From Thinopyrum elongatum (taxonomy: Eukaryota; Streptophyta; Magnoliopsida; Poales; Poaceae): a stretch of DNA of 64,000 bases. The notes below the pieces were generated by a model. That model ran no database searches. It saw only the letters and a program-made list of their open reading frames with translations, and was not told the origin of the DNA. Made by a program: the position numbers and the translations under genes. Every line of letters starts with the position of its first letter. Positions within the stretch are counted from its first letter, which is position 1. This document shows, one piece after another, positions 22,212 through 33,029 of this stretch. The DNA is taken from assembly GCA_011799875.1 (NCBI GenBank), contig CM022299.1, positions 33,748,755-33,812,754 on the forward strand, written 5' to 3'.

Positions 22212-24510
22212 ATGAGGCCTGTGGTGTCCCTCCCCGCCAGATCCACATCCCCTACTCCAGAATGTCGCAGCCTAAGCTCGACCACATATCCCAGGATGCC
22301 CGACGAGCGTTCAGCCAAGAAGAGGTTTATCATGGCCTCTCCAGCGGACATTGGCGAGGTGGCCGCCGTTCGCCCCGACCTGTCGATCAAGGAGCAACAC
22401 ATCGCTACGGAAGCCGGCGAAGACGTTGACTACGTTGCCATGCCGAAGGCTTCATGTCAGCGGGCTAGCGTATTACTGTATCTCGGGAAAGCTGGCTATG
22501 ACATCATGCTCGTCGACAGCGACGGCTTCATGTGGGCCATGTCGCAGGTTAAGTGGTCCATCCCCAACCCCTCTGGTTCAACCGCTGTCGATCTCTTCGA
22601 CGGCCCTGCCACTGATCTCCTCCGCCAAGCGGTCAAGGATTTGCGATCCTTGTAAGCCATCGAGCCCATTTTGTCATTTCTGATGGACACGTTCTACGGT
22701 AGTGGCTTGGGATCCTCAATTGCCAAGTCAGATCTCATCGACCATGACCACGACCACGAGGAGGGCACCCACAAAGGTTCTTGCAAGGTGAAACAGCCCA
22801 TCTGTGACATCAGAGAGCGCACCATGGGTCTGTGCTCTTCCAACTGGAAGGATCCCGTCCATGAGATGTGAGGCAACATCTTATCAGCAAATCTTACCTT
22901 TTCTAGCTTGCCAACCCGTACCCTTTGTTGTAGTACCATTTGCCGTGTGGTGCTTTAACTGTGCCGTGTTTAATTATTTCAGTTATGCAAAAAATGTATT
23001 GTTCTATAGGGCTATGTGATGTTTAAGTATGAATTGTCCACTTCAGTTTCACGAATGGCTATATTTGGTTGTTTATAGTGAGTAGATGCCTTGTTTATCT
23101 GTATTTGGTTGTTAGGTTGGTTGCAGTGAGCATTTTTCCAGTTATCGAGCAGATGCCTTGTTTATATGTATTTGGTTCTTAGGTTGGTTGAAGTGAGCAT
23201 TTGTCCAGTTATCAAGCAGATGCCTTGTTTTTCTATATTTGGTTGTTAGGTTGGTTACAGTGAGCATTTGTCCAGTTTTCAAGCAGATGACTTGTTTATC
23301 TGTATTTGCTTGTTAGGTTGGTTGCAGTGAGCATTTGTCCAGTTTTCAAGCATATGCCCTGTTTATCTGTATTTGCTTGTTTGGTTGGTTGTAGTGAGAC
23401 TCTGTCCAGTTTTCAATGGCTATATTTGGTTGTTATACTAATCATTTATGCCTTGTTTATTTTAGTCATTCACAATGTGATGTTCATTATGTGCCAGTCG
23501 GAACTGTGCCGCTCGACTGCATCAATACCAGTTTGAACGGCTATATTTGGTTCCAGTTATTAACACATGCCCTTTATTTCAGTTTTACACATTTATCCAG
23601 TGTGATGTTTAAGCATTACCTACGTTCTATTTATTTTCAACAATACCAGTTTGAATTGCAATATTTGATGGTTGTTAAGCCTGTTGTCGGTAACACTACC
23701 TTCCATTTTATATCTGCTTTAACAGCATGCTGAAACCAACACATTCAAGTTATCATTTGGAGATGATGTTGTTTACCTTTGCTATATTTGTTTGATGTTA
23801 AGGTTGCTATACTTATCATGCCTTTCCACTACTTATGCAGGACAACAACGGGAGTGGCCACCATTTTTCGCCGAGGTTAGTTTCATCCCTCGGCTTGTAC
23901 TCCCCCCGTCGTTCCATAATGTAGTGCATATAGATCCAGGCCTGGACACATGTTAGCTTCTAATATTGACTTGTTGCTTGTGGGTACATATGCCCTTGGC
24001 AAGGATCCACGCATCGACCCTTTTTGCATATGGGGCAATGAGATATTCATCAACAAGCATCAAGTGAGGAAACTGACAAGGATTATTAGCAAAAAGATAC
24101 GAATGGTAGCAAGCAAATTATTTGTTTATGCTCTATCCAACACAATAGTGAGCTGTAGGATGGTAACTACAAACTCTGCAGCCTTCTCTTTTTACTGCCC
24201 ATAATGAGTTGTTAGACAACAATGTCTGAATCTTTTTCGTTTGCAGTGGTTCCCGAAGCAGTTCACTCAAGATTACCTCGCAAAGTACATGATTGGTGGA
24301 CACACAATGAAGGTTAAAGTATTTCATCCAGACTACAATGAGTATCAAGAAGTCCTAATGAAAACAGTGAAGGATGGACGAGCAGCCATCACAAGGGGTT
24401 GGCCTAGAGTCGTGCGCGCATTACGCATGGAGGAGGGCACAATATGGGCATTCCGCTTCACCTTCTCCAACAACCAGAATGTCTTTCGCCTCTCTCTTTA
24501 CAGTCTTTAG
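22212..24510 (+). CDS. Four-exon gene model ending in a B3-type DNA-binding domain
   Basis: Exons 22212-22651, 23841-23875, 23957-24147 and 24247-24510 join in phase to 930 bases (309 residues). The introns start GTAAGC, GTTAGT and GTGAGC and end TGCAG, TTAG and TTGCAG. Exon 1 is the longest frame; I recognise no domain in it. A GC-rich leader (about 22080-22211) precedes it. The last exon (WFPKQFTQDYL ... DGRAAITRGWPRVVRALRMEEGTIWAFRFTF) fits the plant B3 domain: a Phe-x-Lys-x-Phe-type start, a GW motif, then an acidic-Gly turn and Phe-x-Phe. B3 domains bind DNA in nuclear transcription factors. Intron 1 holds a 67 bp minisatellite and intron 2 a Stowaway-like scrap. It may be a captured host gene or an element-encoded DNA-binding protein. 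Exon 2 (35 bases) and the exon 3 start are the weakest parts of the model; alternative ATGs are at 22296 and 22332. Confidence 0.55.
23050..23420 (+). repeat. 67 bp minisatellite in intron 1 of the B3-type gene
   Basis: (c/t)agatgccttgttt or a close variant recurs at 23083, 23150, 23217, 23284 and 23351, exactly 67 bases apart. Between these marks comes tatttg(g/c)ttgtt.ggttggttg.agtgagcatttgtccagtt.tcaag. Confidence 0.85.
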
Positions 24511-24649
24511 TACAACTATGGTTCATCATTCTTTACTTGGAGCTTCTGTAGTTCTTCAGTATATGTACCTGTGCATCGAATTATGCATTCGTGGTTGAAC
24601 CTATATTTGTAATAAACATGGTTGGATATGAAATAAGTGATTGCCTACT

Positions 24650-25326
24650 TTCAAATTCAAAACATGTGATTTTTAAATTAGGGATTACACTGCACATGGT
24701 TTGCAAAAGCGAAACATCTGCGATAGACGTGGAGATCAGACATGTTTCTAGGATCCACTACATGTGCGATCAATCTCTATTGCACACACGATCAGCCAAG
24801 AAAAAATGTGTGCGATTAACAACAGCATCGGACATAGTTCTTTCTTATTAAATGTTTGCGATAGTCACCTTATCACACACGCTTCGCAATTATGGACTGT
24901 TTGTGATGTTGTGCGCATTGCAAACGTTTGTTCATAGAAGAACGCGTGCGATAGGTCGATCATCCGACGCGGGTACGACGGATGAATCGTGTGGGATGTA
25001 TTCAAGCTTCGCATACAGTTTTATAACGACAACTGTGTGTGCTCTTACATCGAATCGCACACAGTCAAGGAAAAGTAAATGTGTGTGATTGTCTACTTCT
25101 ATAATCATGAACTATTTGTGATGGGTCACGCATCGTAATCGTAACACCACAGAATACCGACTGCGATGGCAATGCGAGCACAAACGAGTAGGGAGTATTG
25201 TATATGCATTGAGGCTCCCTATCCCCGGTGGTTTCTGGGTCGTGTGGGAAGGACCCCCCTATCGCAGTCACTCACTTGGCGACGGTTCAAAACGCCGTCG
25301 CGGAAAGGGGTTAAAAACCGTTTGTA
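24650..25326. repeat. Right subterminal repeat block of CACTA-A
   Basis: Degenerate copies of (a)tgtgtgcgat and tttgcgata recur from 24720 to 25130 in both orientations, mirroring the left block. A palindrome gcgacggttcaaaacgccgtcgc lies at about 25278-25300. Confidence 0.7.
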
Positions 25327-25347
25327 TAGCACCTCGCTGTACCAGTG

Positions 25348-25350
25348 TAG
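25348..25350. repeat. Target-site duplication of CACTA-A (TAG), right copy
   Basis: TAG directly follows the CAGTG terminus at 25347 and matches the left copy. Confidence 0.8.
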
Positions 25351-27175
25351 GAAAATCCAAAAAACATCAACCAAACTTCAGGCACAAAAGAGGTGGTGTG
25401 CCTATTCAAAGCCTCATTATGGGGGACAAAGGTGACTAGGAGATCTTCATCCTCAAGTTCAATCGGGGTGGCAACAGCAGTATCCCTCATGAAAGAATCC
25501 ACAAACCCGAACAGCCCAACACCAAATGGAGGGTCACTATCCTCCGTAGTAAAGAGCTGAGATTCATGGAGCTCACCTTACAATCATGTTGCGGATGGCC
25601 GCCCGATGGTGCAGAGGGACATAGTGAATGGTCTCTACTATTGCCAAGAAATGATGGTTGAGGAGGGGGGGTCGGTCACACCACGATTCCACTGTGAACC
25701 AGGCGGTCAGCTGGTCCGGGCTCAACGGCGAAGCCCGGCGGTAGGAAGGGAACCGGGTTCAAGGGGTAGTTCGCCATGATTGTGGAGCTAGAGGAGGGTT
25801 GTGGTTGATGCACTAACGAGACTGGACTGGGCAGAGGCGTTTGTGTTTTCGAGGTGGAAGATGGAGCGCGAGGGGTACGAATGGAAGGTTGAATGATTTT
25901 AGGTACCCACTTCCATCTTTCAGTAAATTGCTTCTTGTGGCAGGATTGCTCCACGTGTCCATTGAAGCCACAGGCATTGCATCGAACGGATGTGGCGGTG
26001 CCCCGATTCAAGTGTCATCTCAGATGGAAGGGCGCAGATGATCCGGGATGCTTGATTTGTTTCTACAAAGTTGATTTATGCCCAAATATTGGTTGGGATT
26101 TTGCCAGCTGGGCAATCATGTGCCTTGTGTTCAGTTGCTGAGCAATTAATACAAATGAGACGGGCTGGGCAAGAGATTTTTGTGGTGACCCCATTGAAGG
26201 CATTTGGAGCAAAGGGACGCCCAGTTAGTAGATAAATCCATAATAACCTCCAAGGAATAATGGGATTGGGCTAGATCCACCTTGTGATGGGCCTTGAGCA
26301 GAGGGGGCCAAAATTCAAGAGGCGGGGCATATTTGAACGCCGAGCGGAGAAAACATTGGGGCAGGGGTGGGTATTGGACATTTAATGGGAAATTAAAAGC
26401 CCCCAAATTAATGAAATTGGGCGATTGTTTCTCCTCCAAATCAGCCTGAGACAAGAAATGCTCCATTAAGGCTAAACGATTAATGTTGCCTGAAGATTCC
26501 GGATGATTATCCAAAGTGTATTCTTCGGGGGGTCGGGCAAGAATGATCCAAAACGAATTTGAATGTCCTATGAAGGAGCTTGTCCTGAAGATGAAGCTTC
26601 AGGAATATTTGCATTTGAGAAATCCATATAATCAATAGGAGCAAGACCAAATTTCCTCAATTCCATTTTTGAAGAATAGTCCTCTCGAAAACCAGAACAT
26701 AAGAAGTCGAGCGAGGATTTGAGAGCCAAGGGACAACGTGCCAAAATATCAGTCAATTCAGTGTCCGCGTGGCAACATGAATCATGTATATGAGCTTTAG
26801 CAAAACGCCCATTGAACAGATGGAAGTGACAAAACAAAATCCGGCCAAATATGACCTTTGAGCCTATAGATGAAATTCCCAACCTTGTTGTTTGCCACGG
26901 AAAAATGAAATGACGGAGCATTGATCAAACCCACATTGAAACCCTTGGAGATGCCCCCAATACAGCATTGAACAGCAATCCCAACCGAGTCGACCGTGAG
27001 AGGGAAGGAGGCCAATGAGAAAGAAACAACCAGAAAGAACTACTTGGTGTCTCGAGAGGGCAAAAAGTGAACCGTAGAGCCAAACCTTCTTCTCACCTGG
27101 TCTGCAACGGCAAGTCCCGGAGCAAAATCCCAATGCAAGAGCTCCTCCATGGAGATTTAGGCTAGAAATCGCCAT
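25351..27175 (-). pseudogene. Zinc-knuckle family protein, N-terminal half, split off by CACTA-A
   Basis: On the minus strand the likely start is MAISSLNLHGGALALGF at 27175. A segment resembling the DUF4283-like region follows (VDSVGIAVQCCIGG..., about 26990-26810), then NFINLGAFNFPLNVQYPPL (about 26430) and a first knuckle-like CSKCLQWGH (about 26210). A second CNACGFNGHVEQSC knuckle (about 25985-25940), a Pro/Ser-rich linker with NPVPFLPPGF (about 25750) and LVTFVPHNEALN...LMFFGFS (to 25351) complete it. At least five frame changes or stops break it (near 27100, 26810, 26540, 26140 and 25600), so it makes no protein. It continues exactly into 2562-960. Proteins of this family have no known function; the knuckles suggest nucleic-acid binding. 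Confidence 0.7.
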
Positions 27176-28448
27176 GGGGAATGGTGTGGAGGTGGAGAGA
27201 GGGGAGGAGGGAGGAGAGGAGGAGGGAGGAGTGTGGGGGAACCATCCGTAAGACTAGTCTTTGATATGTGGATGGTGCGGTGGAGGCGGTGGTGCAACAC
27301 AACAAGAAGGCTGCAGCCCCTCGCCGCTCGAAGCGCCTCCAAGGTCATCGCGGCTAGGATAGTTGCCTACAAGGTAGATTTACCCCCATTCCCCAACCCC
27401 CCTGTACTAAAAAAAAATCATTGTATGAACCCTAGAATCCATTGGTTCCATGAGGAATCGAGTGCGCAAATCCAATCCCCCAACTCCCTTTGTAGTGAAT
27501 CCTCTCCCTAACGCTTGAATCGAGTCTGAAAATCCAATATAAACCGCGAATCGATTGCAGTAAATCAAAAGAGACAACAATCACTTATTGCCATTGCCGA
27601 TGTCCTGTCGGTGCGCTGGTGAAGCCGGTGATCGACGCCGGTGATGGCCTTGCAGTCCGTCGCTCCGCTGCTCACCGTCGTTGGTGCGAGAGTGGCAAAA
27701 GGGAAGAGAGTGCGGTGAGGGAAGGTGAGGGTAATTTATGGCACGGCTTCGAGAAACAACGTGACGTCTCGAGACCGCCTCCTCGCGTGCAGCCATGCCT
27801 ACCCACGTGCCATGAGTTGCATCGCTCGGGCCTGGCTCTGGAAAAACTGTTGATCCGGCCATTCCCCCGGAGCCAGGCCTAGCGGTGCTTTAAGGTTCGT
27901 GCAGGCTAGTTTTTTTATGTGGTTCAACAAACCAAACGGGTCAAATTCTTGCAATACGGGCCTGGTTGGGCTGGATGTGGGTTACCAAATACGTCAATAG
28001 ATTGCTTACATAGTCTCCACGCATCGTTATGAATTCAGTTTAGGTAGGAGTCTAAATGTTAATTATGTCATTGTTGGGTGTCACTCTCGGTCACCCTTAA
28101 ATATACAAGAAACTAATAATTTCCACAGAACACCTTGAATCGGGCACTCATAAATTATAGAGAAACTATTTGACGTGTTCGGCCAACACCAACTAATTAT
28201 GCGTTTGTCCCTAGCACCAGTGCAGGGAGGTTTGATCGAGACAGCAAATCAGTCACCTTCAACCCTAGGACTTAGTATTGTTAGGGTACGCTGTGTTTAT
28301 ATGCATGTTGCCACTACTTCAGCTTAGTTAGTTATATGGAGAAGCTTCCCCCTAAAAAAAGTTATACGAAGAAGCTAATTGAGACAAAAGTATTAAAGCC
28401 ACATTTTTCTGGTTTTCAGTTGATGAGGTAATATAAAATACTATGTAT
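27176..28448. other. Flank between the zinc-knuckle pseudogene and CACTA-B
   Basis: 27176-27560 is probably the pseudogene's former 5' flank on the minus strand (CT-rich, gaggagggagg on plus). 27580-27890 is GC-rich with frames on both strands (93 and 87 codons) that resemble nothing I know. 27900-28448 is AT-rich with no feature I can name. Confidence 0.35.
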
Positions 28449-28479
28449 CACTAGTAGAAAAACGACTTTACATGAGCCC

Positions 28480-28742
28480 CATTAGTCCCGGTTTGATAAC
28501 GGCCCGGTACTAATGTGACCACTAGTCCCGGTTCCAATGGCTAGGGGACGGGCATCATTAGTCCCGGTTCGTGGTGTGCCTCTAGTCCCGGTTCGTGTCA
28601 CAAACCAGGACTAAAGGGGTGGTGGCAGGCTTGTGTCAGGCTTGGGCCCCCACGAGCACATTTAGTCCCGGTTCGTGTCACAAACCGGGACTAGAGGTGC
28701 ACCTTTAGTCCCGGTTTGTATAACCAACCAGGACTAAAGAGA
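28480..28742. repeat. Left subterminal repeats of CACTA-B
   Basis: About seven tagtcccggtt copies and two to three complements; tagtcccggttcgtgtcaca followed by aaacc.ggacta forms small hairpins. Confidence 0.8.
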
Positions 28743-28743
28743 T

Positions 28744-28754
28744 CACTATATATA
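28744..28754 (+). promoter_or_regulatory. TATA box of the first CACTA-B transcription unit
   Basis: actatatatag directly inside the left subterminal repeats, followed by a GC-rich leader and a CT-rich stretch (28780-28830). Confidence 0.55.
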
Positions 28755-29393
28755 GTGCTTCGTCCAGCCCGAGCCGAAGCCCTCTGTTTTTCCCCTTTCC
28801 TCTCCTCTCTGTACTTCCTCCTACTCGAGCTCACCTCCATTTTTGCCAAAAATTTGTCAAGATTTCAAGGCACCCCATCCATCCAAGTGTTCACAAAGGT
28901 TAGGAACTTTTATCCTTTCATCTCTCATTGGTAGATTAGTTCTTGCAATGCTCTATAAGTATAGTGATTTGTGGGTTTTAGTTTGGGAGTAATTATATGT
29001 GGTAGTTTATTTGATTTATATGCAATTTGAGCTCAAATTAATTTCTTAGTTTGCATATGTAGGTGTGGTTTACGTAGTGCCTTCCCGTCCCCGTCCTAAC
29101 CATCGTTGATCGCCCACACCGTCCCGTCGCTGGCACCACCTTGGTGAGCCTCTTGTTCTTATCCTTTTTATATAAAAAAAATCATGTTTGTGTGATTTAG
29201 ATAGTTACTTGTATAATTTTCTTACCCGTACGTTGTTTGTTATACATAGTGGCATGGTTTTGACATTCGTCCCCGTCGGCCCTCGTCCGGTTTATGATTC
29301 GGATGTGGTATATACTCTCTTTTATAACTATTTGTTGCATTTCGTGTTTATGACAATTATGCCCATCAAGTTGACATAGATATTTTTATTTAG

Positions 29394-29699
29394 GAGGTAC
29401 GTGAACCGGAAATTGCAACCGACCCTCTTGTCGAGAAGTTAAATTTAGTTGAAAAAGAAAACGAGTATTTGAAAGAAAAATTGAAAAGAATTGAAGAAGA
29501 GAAGATGAAACTTGAGTTGTATGTTGCCGATGTCGTCGATGATCACAAGATCAAGATGGATGCAATGCGCCTGGAGATTAGAAAGATTAGAAAATATGCC
29601 ATTGATAATGAGGCTTGGTATCATTATGATGTTGGATCAATTGTTACCTTAGTTGCGATCTTGATCGCATTTGTTGTTGCATTTAAATGCTTTAGCTAG
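29394..29699 (+). CDS. Coiled-coil plus transmembrane ORF of CACTA-B, last exon
   Basis: The frame opens after an acceptor-like ttatttag at 29393 (EVREPEIATDPLVEKLN...) and ends at 29699; the first ATG inside it is at 29469. It has a Glu/Lys-rich coiled coil (LVEKENEYLKEKLKRIEEEKMKLEL) and a C-terminal hydrophobic segment (SIVTLVAILIAFVVAF, about residues 80-97) that should span a membrane. Upstream exons probably include parts of 29050-29145 and 29250-29290. Similar short proteins accompany many Triticeae CACTA elements, as I recall; their role is unknown. It lies just upstream of the transposase gene and could share its promoter at 28744. Confidence 0.55.
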   Translation, partial: EVREPEIATDPLVEKLNLVEKENEYLKEKLKRIEEEKMKLELYVADVVDDHKIKMDAMRLEIRKIRKYAIDNEAWYHYDVGSIVTLVAILIAFVVAFKCFS

Positions 29700-29785
29700 A
29701 GAGTTTGTATGTTGTTTTATGAGAATAAGTGTGTATGAACTTTATATATGAACGTGTATTAATTTGGTCTTTTCGATGTTGTGTA

Positions 29786-32700
29786 ATGAAGATGAGCCGG
29801 CAATGGATGTACGATGATCGATGCTCTCCCCAGTTCATTAATGGTGTGCATACTTTTCTGGCTACGGCTGAGGCAAACAAGCGGGAAGATGGTTTTATGT
29901 CTTGTCCATGTGCTGTCTGTAAGAATTATCACAATTACTCTAACTCAAAAACCATTCACGTCCACCTATATACGTCCGGTTTCATGTCCGGCTATAACTG
30001 TTGGACCAAGCACGGAGAAAGAGGGGTCCTAATGGAAGAGAATGAAGAAGAAGAGGATGATAACAGCTATCCTAGCCATGGGTTCCCTGAATATGATGGT
30101 ACAACAATGGGGGAAGAAGCTGAAGAAGAGGCATCAGATGATCCCGCTGATGATCTTGGTCGTGCCATTGCCGATGCAAAGTGAAACTGTACAAGTGAAA
30201 AGGAGAAGAAGAAGTTGCAGCGCATGTTAGAGGATCACAAGAAATTGTTGTACCCAAATTGCGAAGATGACAAGAAAAAGCTGGGTACCACACTGGAATT
30301 GCTGCAATGGAAGGAAGAGAATGGTATATCTGACAAGGGATTTGAAAAGTTGTTGATAATGTTAAAGAAGATGCTTCCAAAGGACAACGAATTGCCCGAC
30401 AGTACTTACGAAGCAAAGAAGGCTGTCTGCCCTCTAGGATTAGAGGTGCAGAAGATACATGCATGCCCTAATGATTGCATCCTCTACCGCGGTGAGTACG
30501 AGGATTTGAATGCATGCCCGGTATGCGGTGCATTGCGCTATAAGATCAGCCACGATGACCCTGGTGATGTTGAGGGCGAGCGCCCCAGGAAGAAGATTCC
30601 TGCCAAGGTGATGTGGTATGCTCCTATAATACCACGGTTGAAACATTTGTTCCAAAACAAAGAGCATGCCAAGTTGACGCGATGGCAAAAAGAAGACCAT
30701 AAGAAAGATGGGAAGTTGAGAGTACCCGCTAACGGGTCGCAATGGAGAAAAATCGAGAGAAAGTGGCAGGACTTTGCAGATGACGCAAGGAACGTATGGT
30801 TTGGTTTAAGTGCAGATGGCATTAATCCTTTTGGGGAGCAGAGCAGCAACCATAGCACCTGGCCTGTGACTCTATGTATCTATAACCTTCTGCCTTGGTT
30901 GTGCATGAAGCGGAAGTTCATTATGATGCCAGTGCTCATCCAAGGCCCTAAGCAACCCGGCAACAACATTGATGTGTACCTAAGGCCATTAGTTGAAGAA
31001 CTTTTACATCTGTGGAATGGAAAAGATGTACGTGTGTGGGATGAGCACAAACAAGAGGAATTTGACCTACATGCGTTGCTGTTTGTAACCATCAATGATT
31101 GGCCTGCTCTCAGTAACCTTTCAGGACAGACAAACAAGGGATACCACGCATGCATGCACTATTTAGATGATACCGACAGTATATATTTGGATAAATGTAA
31201 GAAGAATGTGTACCTAGGACATCGTCAATTTCTTCCGATCAAGCATCTCTTAAGAAAGAAAAGCAAGCATTTCAAAGGTGAGGCAGATCACCGGAAAGAG
31301 CCTCGCCACCGTACTGGTGATGATATACTTGATATGGTCAAGGATTTAAAAGTAATCTTTGGAAAGGGTCCTGGCGGACAATCTGTTCCGAATGACGCTG
31401 ACGGACGCGCACCCATGTGGAAGAAGAAATCTATATTTTGGGACCTACCCTATTGGAAAGACCTAGAGGTCCACTCTGCAATCGACATGATGCACGTGAT
31501 GAAGAATCTTTGCGTGAACCTACTAGGCTTCTTGGGCGTGTATGGGAAGACAAAAGATACACCGGAGGCACGGGAGGACCAGCAGCGTATGCACGGAAAA
31601 GACGGCATTGTGAAGCTATGTGCATTCCTCAATGCAATCTCTCAGAAGGTAATCGATCCAGAAATCATACCAAGGTTACAGAATGATTTGGTGCAATGTC
31701 TTGTCAGTTTCGAGTTGGTGTTCCCACCATCCTTCTTCAATATCATGACGCACGTCCTAGTTCACCTAGTCGAATAGATTGCCATTCTGGGTCCTGTATT
31801 TCTACACAATATGTTCCCCTTTGAGAGGTTCATGGGAGTCTTAAAGAAATATGTTCATAACCATGCTAGGCTAGAAGGAAGCATCTCCAAGGGCCATGAA
31901 ACAGAGGAGGTCATTGAGTTTTGTGTTCACTTTATTCCTGACCTTAAGCCGATTGGTGTTCGTGAATCGCGGCATGAGGGCAGACTGGGTGGAAAAAGCA
32001 CGCTAGGAAGGGACCAAGTAATATGTATGGACGGGCATTCTTGGGCGCAAGCACACTACACAGTTCTACAAAATTCTGCCTTGGTGGCTTCGTATATCGA
32101 GGAACACAAGAATATTCTACGCTCCAAACACCCGGAGTAGTCTGATGACTGGATTACACGTGAACAAACGGTGTCGGCGCCGGTTGGTTGCAGACACGTC
32201 TCATGCATGAGGACACTGTTGCAGATGAGATGTACTTGCTGTCCCAGTTACCATCTTTGACTATATTGACTTTCAAAGGGTACGAGATAAATGGGAATAC
32301 ATTTTACACGATCGCCCAAGATAAAAAGAGCACCAACCAAAACAGTGGTGTCCTCTTTGATGCAGCAAACACCAATAGGCCAAAGGACACATATTATGGT
32401 TACATAGAGGAGATACGGGAACTTGACTATGGACGTGGTTTGAAGGTCCCTTTGTTTCGGTGCAAATGGGTCAATATGACAGGAGGCGGGGTCAAGGAAG
32501 ACCCGCAGTACAGAATGACAACGGTGGATCTCAACAATCTTGGGTACGCAGACGAACCATTCGTCCTAGCCAATGATGTGGCGCGGGTTTTCTATGTGAA
32601 GGACATGTCTACCAAGCCGAGAAAAAGAAAAGATAAGAAAGCGAATACATCATAAAATGAGCCAAAGCACCACATAGTTTTTTCAGGGAAAAGAAACATC

Positions 32701-32961
32701 GTGGGAGTAGAGGACAAGACAGACATGTCAGAAGATTATGAAAAGTTTCATGAAATTGCTCCCTTCACAGTGAATATTGACCCGAGCATCCCGTTAAATG
32801 ATGAAGATTGTCCATGGTTATGGCAAGAAAAAGTTTTATACCCCAAGATCCCAATCTGGGATGTGACCGGCTTCACCGTCATCACTTTCTTCTCTAGTGA
32901 GTTTCCGGACTTATATATCTGGAAAGTCCCACATCGGACAAACCGGAGGGAATCTTTGTAA
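29786..32961 (+). pseudogene. TNP2-type CACTA transposase, broken
   Basis: The start is ATG at 29786 or 29792 (MSRQWMY). The domain order matches the family. First is a transposase-associated domain (29792-30060) with a Cys-rich PCAVCKNY motif, then an acidic linker. TNP2/Transposase_21 follows (30215-31600), with a CPNDC...CPVCG zinc-binding pattern at 30460-30530 and DMMHVMKNLCVNLLGFLG near 31490. A DUF4218-like segment (31740-32110, HNMFPFERFMG) and a DUF4216-like segment (32270-32620, GYEINGNTFYT...FVLANDVARVFYV) come last. The product should cut and move CACTA ends. In-frame stops at 30182, 31775, 32138 and 32653 and a frameshift near 32170 inactivate it. Confidence 0.88.
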
Positions 32962-33029
32962 TAGTGTGGGTTTTGGCATTGAAACGCGAAGAAATATTAT
33001 GTCCAAACAAAATATTTCATGCATTATGT

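Larger units (their letters stand above)
2563..25347 (+). mobile_element. CACTA-A: 22.8 kb non-autonomous CACTA transposon carrying host-like genes
   Basis: The left end begins CACTACTGCAGGATG at 2563. The right end read on the minus strand begins CACTGGTACAGCGAGG at 25347. The first 21 bases agree at 14 positions, including CACT and a shared GCTA at positions 18-21. The flanking trinucleotide is TAG on both sides (2560-2562 and 25348-25350), the 3 bp duplication expected of CACTA elements. Both ends carry many tgtgcgat/tttgcgat motifs (2600-3300 and 24650-25300). No TNP2 transposase is visible inside, so it should depend on a partner. The contents are a coiled-coil ORF, a 503 bp array hosting a LARD, a 5S-derived LTR, further repeats and a B3-domain gene. 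Without the LARD it would be about 11 kb. The family name is unknown to me. Confidence 0.85.

Noticed and set aside
23905..23945. Stowaway MITE
   Set aside because: Only one end-like stretch (ctccccccgtcgttccataatg) is present, without an inverted partner or TA duplication; at most a scrap.
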